NCBI GenBank assembly: GCA_012295275.1
Contig: CM022668.1
Location: forward strand, 15,630,891-15,645,890
Source: Chrysomallon squamiferum
Taxonomy: Eukaryota > Mollusca > Gastropoda > Neomphalida > Peltospiridae
DNA: 15,000 bases
Direction of reading: 5' to 3'
Shown here one piece after another: positions 9,094 to 15,000 of this stretch. Position 1 is the first letter of the stretch, and each line of letters opens with the position of its first letter. The notes beneath the pieces are model-generated. The model was not told where the DNA came from and did not search any database. It was given only the letters and a program-made list of their open reading frames with translations. The position numbers were made by a program, and so were the translations under genes.

Positions 9094-9118
9094 GTCATCA
9101 TCATCATCATCATCATGA
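8937..9118. repeat. Cluster of (AC)n, (TA)n, (TTA)n and (ATC)n microsatellites
   Basis: Four short arrays stand close together: AC (about 8938-8965), TA (about 8983-9012), TTA (about 9053-9088) and ATC (about 9096-9117). These are ordinary slippage repeats. Confidence 0.93.
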
Positions 9119-9229
9119 GAACAAACAAACATAATTTCTGACGTAACCTACTTATACACATAAAAACAAAAACAAAAAAAAGAAGTCAGTTGGAAAATAT
9201 TAACGTTTTCTGCACCCGACACTTTTTTT

Positions 9230-9680
9230 TTTTTTTACCAGACGTCAAAAAGTGGCAAGCGCGCGAAAAACAGTCGAACCACGCACGCGCTCACTCGCTC
9301 GCTGGCTGGCTAGCTAGCGTCTGCTACATGTTTTCTTTTATCTCGACTTGTCCGACACAATACCTCGAGGATAAGAGATCTCCTATTTACAGCGTTTGTC
9401 TAATCAGAAACGCGATATACAATTAAAGAATGCGAATGCATGGCACAAATCAGCCGGCTTCTTTCCGACACTTCAGAATGGCCGTCTGTAGAAGCTAGGG
9501 GTTTGAAGCTATCGGTGCGCCTGGAGAAAAATAAAGCCGTGTTTTCTGACAAAATACGATATAAATAATCATTTCTCCGTTCCTTTCAAGCTTCGCTTTC
9601 GGTATTTAGACTGAGTCATTCAAAACTTCCGTAGACAAAAGTGTTTTGCGTTTCCCCCACCGAATCTTCGTAGTAATCTA
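9230..9680. promoter_or_regulatory. CpG-rich patch with AP-1 site
   Basis: CpG is dense at 9255-9320 (GCGCGCG, CGCACGCGC), followed by a short GCTN tetranucleotide series (CTCG, CTGG, CTAG units at about 9291-9317). A perfect AP-1 site TGAGTCA is at 9612-9618. On the minus strand a strong acceptor (TTTATTTTTCTCCAG) ends at 9521. The CpG density suggests a promoter or enhancer; the GCTN series is a tiny microsatellite. Confidence 0.3.
9404..9520 (-). other. Possible exon, unrecognised
   Basis: The minus strand has a pyrimidine-rich acceptor (GGCTTTATTTTTCTCCAG) just before 9520. In one frame it then stays open for 39 codons to a TAG; the peptide includes DGHSEVSERSRLICAMHSHS. The other two frames stop within 8 codons. 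No domain is recognised and no AATAAA lies close downstream on this strand. It could be a 3'-terminal exon or chance. Confidence 0.15.
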
Positions 9681-10185
9681 CAAGTTTAAAGTTAAAAGAG
9701 ATTTTGCATGCAGAATGTTTGTTGCTTAACTTTGTGTAATGTGTGTTGATTCAGATACGTGCTAGCAGAATGTATATTCTGTGTCGAAAAATAATTTAGT
9801 AAATTCGATTTAATAGGCGAATTGGATGTATTGTTGTCCTGCAGATATAACATAACTATAAGATTATACGTTACTAATCAGTGATTTGAAATTTTAAATC
9901 TCTGTTTTGGTTGTGAAGTGAAATGTGTACATTTTCAATCTAAAACACTTACCTGCTCGATTCGCCTGAAGAATACAGAACAAAATAAATGTTACCTACA
10001 CCACTTTACCAATCGTATCCTTGTTCATGTATGTACGCGAAAACGAAACAATAGAAAAAGAATCAATTATTTACCATGAAATGAAATCTGCTTCTCAACT
10101 TCCAGTTCTTACTGCAAACTCTCCTTGCATCTGTTAATTTTTATTGTTAAATGATAGGTATGTAAAATAATATATATACACTAGC
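9680..10185. other. AT-rich unique sequence with a minus-strand splice-site pair
   Basis: No gene frame is found. On the minus strand an acceptor (GTTCTGTATTCTTCAG) and a consensus donor (GAGCAG then GTAAGTG) flank only 13 bases, GCGAATCGAGCAG (9965-9953). This would be a microexon if real; if the acceptor is not used, the donor could close a longer exon extending rightward. The rest is plain AT-rich DNA. Confidence 0.35.
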
Positions 10186-10195
10186 ATACATACAT

Positions 10196-10258
<63 letters not shown>

Positions 10259-10439
10259 TACATACATACATACATACATACATACATACATACATACATA
10301 CATACATACATACATACATACATACATACATACATAGCTATTAGTCTATACATATACATACATACACACATAAATACACACACACACACACACACACATA
10401 CATATGCACACACTCTCTCTCTCTCTTCTTCTTCTTCTT
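10186..10439. repeat. Compound (CAGA)15-(CATA)20 array with AC, CT and TTC tails
   Basis: A short CATA lead-in is followed by a perfect CAGA run (10197-10257), switching abruptly to a perfect CATA run (10258-10335). Degenerate CATA/CACA follows, then AC (10376-10399), CT (10411-10425) and TTC (10426-10439). Minus-strand frames of Met-Tyr-Val-Cys and Ser-Val-Cys-Leu are artefacts. The CATA part matches the unit of the 4136-4860 array. Confidence 0.97.
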
Positions 10440-10980
10440 TTCCCTTAGTAATAAAAAAATTACATTCATAAAAGATCATTAAATGACAAAACACATATAC
10501 AAAAATCACCCCCACCACACACACAGACACACGCACGCACACATACATTATAGTTTAGACAATACGTTTTTCATTAATACCTCCAGAAGAAAATCATTAA
10601 TATGCGTTACTGATAAGAAAAGCAGCGAAAGACACGACTGAAATACATTTAATATTTAACAAGCCAGAACAGACCATCTTTCAGCATACTCCATCTTAAA
10701 TAATTAATCAAAAGACATAAAGGCATCAGTTTATGAATTTCACTTCACTCGAAAGTATAAACGTTTGCATTTCATTCTGGAAGAGAAAAAAAAAAAAAAA
10801 AGCTGGTTTCTCAACTGGAGAGTAGATTATGTTTTATCAGTTTGAGAAATCGAAATTTTTTTATACCCAGTGTATCCGCGACAAAAGGAAATTTCATCCG
10901 CCATGTTTTATTTATCGCAGCTTTTATTTTAGTAAGAACAAAGACTGAATAGTCTTAATGTGGAATAATGTGGGTTATAT
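10440..10980. other. AT-rich unique sequence with a small minus-strand ATG frame
   Basis: Most of this is unique AT-rich DNA without a gene. On the minus strand ATCCGCCATGTT (10896-10907) reads AACATGGCGGAT, a YY1-like element. The same ATG (10904) opens a 25-codon frame starting MADEISFCRGYTGYK and ending at 10827, with an A at -3 and G at +4. A strong minus-strand acceptor (a T-rich tract ending CTCTTCCAG) lies at about 10777. The frame is too short to call a gene. Confidence 0.35.
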
Positions 10981-11201
10981 ATTTTTTTTATCTGTTTGTT
11001 TTGTTTGTTTGTTTGTTTGTCTGTTTGTTTAATTGATTGGCTGTATGTGAATTTTTTTGTTTTGTATATTCGTTTTTTTTTTTTTGTTTTTAATTAATTA
11101 ATTTTTTTATTTATTTATTTATCTGATTTTTTTTTTTGGATTTATTTTGTTTCTTTATTTAACTGGTTGGTTCTGTGTTACTTTATTTTTATCTTTGTTA
11201 T

Positions 11202-11265
<64 letters not shown>
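10981..11265. repeat. T-rich tract with (TTTG)n, (TTTA)n and (TATC)16
   Basis: TTTG repeats (about 10992-11030) and further T-rich sequence with TTTA repeats (about 11107-11122) precede a perfect TATC array at 11202-11265. Open frames here (Leu-Ser-Ile-Tyr) come from the repeat. Confidence 0.94.
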
Positions 11266-11339
11266 TCATTTATTCAAACATATATCTATCTATCTACATT
11301 TATTTATATTCTCTAGTCTTAAAACTAAGCAACAACGCC

Positions 11340-11720
11340 ATTCCAGTTCGTGTGTGTGTGTGGCCAGATTTATTCAGCTTGACTGGTAAACGCAAAGAAA
11401 CAGATTCGTCGCAACACGAGCAGAAAAACCAGTCTTCGCGTAACGGCAGGGAACATGTCGCGAGATGTCACACGCTGGACGAGATTAGCGACACTGCGTC
11501 ATGTTTCCGACCAGCCCGATAAACCGAACTGCACTCACGCAATCGTCGTTTCGACTCGATTTAGAGCGACCTCTATACACAGCGTGTTTGGTCTTCGCAG
11601 TTGACAAACCACCTGTCGTTACCCGACCTACTTTTTTTTTTTTTTTTTACACAGAGCTGGAGATTCCAAGATGGCAGCCGAAGACGTCTGCTTAATGGCT
11701 GGATGTTAAGCTTCCGTGTC
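11340..11720 (+). promoter_or_regulatory. CpG-rich patch with BANP-core and YY1-like motifs
   Basis: The patch contains TCGCGAGA (11458-11465), the 8-base core of the BANP element, amid frequent CpG. Near its right end a T17 run and ACACAG resemble a splice acceptor. Then comes CAAGATGGCAGCC (11667-11679), a near-perfect YY1 site on the plus strand. Its ATG (11671) has good Kozak context (A at -3, G at +4) and opens a 12-codon frame MAAEDVCLMAGC. YY1 sites over a start codon are typical of some animal 5' ends. A promoter or 5' exon is plausible; no downstream coding sequence is recognised. Confidence 0.35.
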
Positions 11721-12218
<498 letters not shown>

Positions 12219-12284
12219 CATACAGATTTCTGACACAGTTAGTGGTAACAACATGAAACCGTATCCTGATGTATTCATGCGCCA
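12219..12284 (-). CDS. Candidate 66-bp internal exon (unrecognised protein)
   Basis: On the minus strand this segment is bounded by a textbook acceptor (CTTTTTCCCCCAG ending at 12285) and a textbook donor (TATG then GTAAGTAT from 12218). A branch-point-like CATACTAC lies about 28 bp upstream of the acceptor junction. Length is 66 bp, divisible by three, so it would be a symmetric exon. Two of three frames are open throughout: one reads MNTSGYGFMLLPLTVSEICM, the other EYIRIRFHVVTTNCVRNLY. I recognise neither. A promoter-like motif cluster lies immediately upstream (12388-12460). This is the best exon candidate in the window, but both splice sites could arise by chance. Confidence 0.3.
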
Positions 12285-12384
12285 CTGGGGGAAAAAGACA
12301 CAGTAGTATGTCACAATGAACCGTATTTAAAATAATACAAAATCAACACTAACAATACGAAAATATCACTGCACTAATAAGCAA

Positions 12385-12470
12385 CGTTCACGTGACCCGA
12401 GGCCAGCCAATGAGCGTTGAGTAAAACCAAGAATTACCCAATCTTTGCTTTCTACGTCATTACTGTGACA
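12385..12470. promoter_or_regulatory. Promoter-like cluster: CACGTG, CCAAT, CRE half site
   Basis: TCACGTGACC at 12388-12397 is a near-perfect USF/MiT-family E-box (CLEAR-type). CAGCCAATGAG with CCAAT at 12407-12411 is a good NF-Y site 10 bp downstream. TACGTCAT at about 12453-12460 is an ATF/CREB half site. Further right, CCGGAAGG at 12733-12740 resembles an ETS site. E-box, CCAAT, CRE and ETS are typical of animal core promoters. The cluster lies between a minus-strand candidate exon and a plus-strand open frame, so it could be bidirectional. Confidence 0.45.
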
Positions 12471-12482
12471 CGATGACCTAAA

Positions 12483-12485
<3 letters not shown>

Positions 12486-12514
<29 letters not shown>
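12486..12514. repeat. T29 homopolymer
   Basis: This uninterrupted T run lies between the promoter-like cluster and the 12590 open frame. It could be the reverse-oriented tail of a retroposed element, but no body is recognised. Homopolymers this long disfavour nucleosomes. Confidence 0.97.
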
Positions 12515-12589
12515 CTTCTCCGAAGTTATTAGGTCACAAACAAGACAAACATACTATCAACAAAAGTTACTTGAGAACCCGATTTTATC

Positions 12590-12796
12590 ATGGCATTTTC
12601 TCTCAGTCGTATTTGTCGAATATTTTCAGAAGAACGTTTTCCTCAAAGCGCTGCCAGATTTTTTGTGGGGGCTGTGACAGACGCAGTTGTGTCCCTTGGG
12701 CGAAGTAATGGACGCAAGATGAACGTCAGAGGCCGGAAGGGATGCGACGTATTTGTGAAGAGGCACGCGCTATTTAGAAGTATTTCTCTAGTTTGA
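12590..12796 (+). CDS. Hypothetical small ORF, possibly a first coding exon
   Basis: An ATG with strong Kozak context (A at -3, G at +4) opens 68 codons ending in TGA. The N-terminus MAFSLSRICRIFSEERFPQS, followed by AARFF, is rich in Arg, Ser and hydrophobic residues with few acids. This is the composition of a mitochondrial presequence; that is inference only. A promoter-like cluster stands 120-200 bp upstream. Codon content is CpG-rich compared with its surroundings. No domain is recognised. No convincing splice donor is seen inside it, so it may be a short orphan frame or a chance frame in a CpG-rich patch. Confidence 0.25.
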   Translation: MAFSLSRICRIFSEERFPQSAARFFVGAVTDAVVSLGRSNGRKMNVRGRKGCDVFVKRHALFRSISLV

Positions 12797-13015
12797 CTTC
12801 TTCGCTTTTTAGATGAATGTAAATGAAAAGTAATTCTACTTCAGATGTTTTGTTCTTGGTTAGTTTGATTATTATTTTTTTTTTTCTTTTTTTTTATTTT
12901 CTGGATGTATATATATATTAATGAAAAATGTATAAAACACAACATCTGAAGTTATATAAGATTATTCAAAGTGAAATGCTTCTGAAGGAAAGAAGACTTA
13001 CTGAATAACCTAAAT
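12797..13015. other. AT-rich unique sequence
   Basis: No gene is visible. A T-rich tract lies at 12872-12900 and a short (TA)n at about 12907-12918. A minus-strand donor-like TTCA then GTAAGTC is near 12995-13002 without a supporting exon. Confidence 0.45.
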
Positions 13016-13078
13016 GGATGAATGAATAAACGACTGAATGAGTGAGTGAATGAACGTTTGACCGACTGAATGAATCCA
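13016..13078. repeat. Degenerate (GAATGAAT/GACTGAAT)n
   Basis: About 60 bp of GAAT, GAGT and GACT tetranucleotide variants form a decayed microsatellite. It resembles the tract at the window's left end in its unit. Confidence 0.85.
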
Positions 13079-13440
13079 TATAGTGATTTCCAAACAAAAG
13101 TTTTCAGTCTTTATAAATTTACAACGCAACACTTTTAATACAGCATTATTAAGAAATAACAAAACCTTTGTTATGAAAGTCCTATACCATCTGAATAAAA
13201 CATCTTTCATTTAATTATCACTGAAAAGAAATCCATGCAAAACAGTTTTAAGCAAATTATCGAAAAATCAACATATTTTTATTCGATCGTATAATTTGAA
13301 TTGATTTTTATTTTCTTCTTCTTTTTTTTTTCTTTCTTTTTTTTTTTTTTTTTTGTATTTGCGTGTCAACCATATTGACGTACATCGTGGTACAAATCAA
13401 AACAAAATATTTGTAAAAAAAAAAAAAAAAAAAAAAATGT
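13079..13440. other. AT-rich sequence with an inverted T-run/A-run pair
   Basis: A T-rich tract ending in T18 (13337-13354) and an A23 run (13415-13437) are separated by about 60 bp of unique sequence. They could form a hairpin. Poly-A/poly-T tracts often mark retroposon ends, but I see no element body or target duplications. No gene is visible from 13079 to 13320. Confidence 0.5.
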
Positions 13441-13463
13441 TTTCTGTTTATTTTCTTCATCAG

Positions 13464-13563
13464 TCACAACGTACAAACGAGAGGACACGAAGTGGGCCGA
13501 GTCTGCGTGCTACGCCAACTTGAATTGTGATAATGTAAACAAGACGAAATATCAGAAATATTA
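13464..13563 (+). other. Possible terminal exon, unrecognised
   Basis: A very good plus-strand acceptor (TTTATTTTCTTCATCAG) ends at 13463. One frame (starting 13466) is then open for 32 codons to a TAA at 13562; the peptide includes KREDTKWAESACYANLNCD. The other two frames stop within about 20 codons. CpG is raised here. No AATAAA follows until about 14073, beyond an AAT array. No family is recognised, and chance is a real alternative. Confidence 0.18.
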
Positions 13564-13730
13564 ATAGAAAACAAAACAGCTGGCCCGACTACCCTCGGGG
13601 TCCGAACGTCTGTGTGGGAAGCAAAGTTTAAATACAATTATCGCCCCTTAGCAGATCTTCAGTCGTCATGGCGTCAACAAACTGAGTTTTGTAAATATTT
13701 TGTTGTAAAAACGAACCCGAAGTGCCGCTA
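13564..13730. other. Unique sequence with an open frame running into poly-Asn
   Basis: A plus-strand frame with no ATG at its head is open from about 13534 and continues into the AAT array as poly-Asn. Its ~68 non-repeat codons include YRPLADLQSSWRQQTEFCKY. It overlaps the possible terminal exon in another frame. I recognise no domain and do not call it a gene. TCATGGCGTC at about 13666-13675 is a weak YY1-like word. Confidence 0.25.
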
Positions 13731-13734
13731 TGAA

Positions 13735-13790
<56 letters not shown>

Positions 13791-13971
13791 TAATAATAAT
13801 AACAGTAGTTTCACAATTTTATTTGTTGCTGTTCTGGTAGCTGAAATAGTAGTAACAGTAGTAGTAGCTGTAGTATTAGCAGTAGTGGCTATTGTTGTAG
13901 TAAACAGTAGTTGTAACAATAGTAGTAATATAGTAGTAAAGTAGTAGATATTGTAACAGAGTTAGAAGTAG

Positions 13972-14008
<37 letters not shown>
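13731..14008. repeat. (AAT)n grading into degenerate (TAG/TAA)n triplets
   Basis: A clean AAT run (about 13733-13799) is followed by about 170 bp of decayed GTA/ACA/GTT triplets and a clean TAG run (about 13970-14006). Triplet phase is largely kept throughout, which is why poly-Asn and poly-Leu frames appear on the two strands. Confidence 0.95.
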
Positions 14009-14454
<446 letters not shown>

Positions 14455-14579
14455 TATAAAATAAAATATTGCTGGTACATTAAAAAGAAACTTCTACAAA
14501 TTATCAACAGTTTGTACTGGCTTTTTTAACACTAATACAAAGAATTCTATTCATTGTTCGCTATTTTTTTGTTTAAATT

Positions 14580-14800
14580 TATATTTTGTAGTATTTGTGT
14601 TGCTACGTATCGTTGTAATTCGATTGACTTCTGTTGTATTTTACATTGCTGTGCATTCTGTGTTGATTTTTACTGTGCTCTGTTCTATTGTATTGCATGA
14701 CGTATTGTATTATGTTGTACGTGTGTTGTCCTATATTGTATATATTGTACTTGTATTGCACTGTATTGTTTACCGTTTGTATTTAATTATTCTGTATTTA
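14580..14800. repeat. Degenerate TGTATT/TATTG-type repeat
   Basis: Over about 220 bp the words TGTATT, TATTG, TTGTA and TGTTG recur densely but with irregular spacing and scattered substitutions. The plus strand is T/G-rich throughout. This looks like a strongly decayed 5-6 bp microsatellite and explains the Val-Leu-Ile-Tyr-rich open frame here. Confidence 0.7.
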
Positions 14801-14913
14801 ACGTACTGAACCGCTATGGACAGATCTGCTTTGATGTGTACTGCATTACATTTCGACGATTTATATCGATTACGGCCAACACTGCGGTTAGTTTTGTAAA
14901 AACCAGTCTGCCG

Positions 14914-14918
<5 letters not shown>

Positions 14919-14970
<52 letters not shown>

Positions 14971-15000
14971 ACACAAGCACGCAAACAATTACGCACGCAC
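14919..15000. repeat. (AC)21 and degenerate AC/GCAC tail
   Basis: A 42 bp AC run (14919-14960) continues as degenerate ACTC, AAGC and GCAC units to the window end. It may extend beyond. Confidence 0.95.

Overview
This window looks like intergenic or intronic DNA from an animal nuclear genome. It is AT-rich and saturated with long, nearly perfect microsatellites: (CT)n/(GA)n, (CA)n/(TG)n, (TATG)n/(CATA)n, (GATA)n, (GATG)n, (CAGA)n, (TATC)n, (AAT)n and long A or T runs. Between them lie short unique patches in which CpG is not depleted. This texture fits a coleoid cephalopod, most likely an octopus. That assignment is inferred from composition alone; another mollusc is possible.

I recognise no complete protein-coding gene, rRNA, tRNA, CRISPR array or transposase/reverse transcriptase. 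Nearly all long open frames are translations of stop-free repeats: TyrIleHisThr or TyrValCysMet repeats, Ser-Leu runs, Arg-Glu runs, poly-Asn and poly-Leu.

Layout. 1-2320: AT-rich unique sequence with (CT)38, a (CA)48/(TG)n inverted pair, and a CTCF/YY1-like patch near 2025-2060. 2320-3190: an AT-rich segment with an octamer and a CRE, then a 260 bp (TATG)n array. 3455-3970: a CpG-rich patch with an inverted repeat. 4136-4860: a 0.7 kb (CATA)n array with higher-order structure. 5445-5830: a CpG-rich patch with a dense CRE cluster. 5950-7062: two (CT)n arrays around a (GATA)n/(GATG)n array and another CRE patch. 7320-7690: a CpG-rich patch centred on a 20 bp palindrome containing TCTCGCGAGA. 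7690-9230: T-rich sequence and mixed microsatellites. 9230-9680: a CpG-rich patch with an AP-1 site. 9680-11340: AT-rich sequence, a (CAGA)n-(CATA)n compound array and a (TATC)n array. 11340-11720: a CpG-rich patch. 11861-11960: (GA)50. 12219-12800: the best exon candidate (minus strand), a promoter-like cluster (CACGTG, CCAAT, CRE half site) and a 68-residue open frame with good Kozak context. 12800-15000: AT-rich sequence, poly-A/T runs, (AAT)n/(TAG)n, (GA)n, a degenerate TGTATT-type repeat and a terminal (AC)n.

The genic signals are hints only. They comprise several consensus splice sites on the minus strand, with one reading frame that stays open across three possible small exons (12284-12219, 9965-9953, 9520 downward), and a recurring set of promoter motifs (TGACGTCA, TCTCGCGA, AAGATGGCGGC-like, CACGTG, CCAAT) in the CpG-rich patches. 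The simplest reading is a repeat-rich regulatory or intronic region near one or more genes, with several candidate promoters or enhancers.
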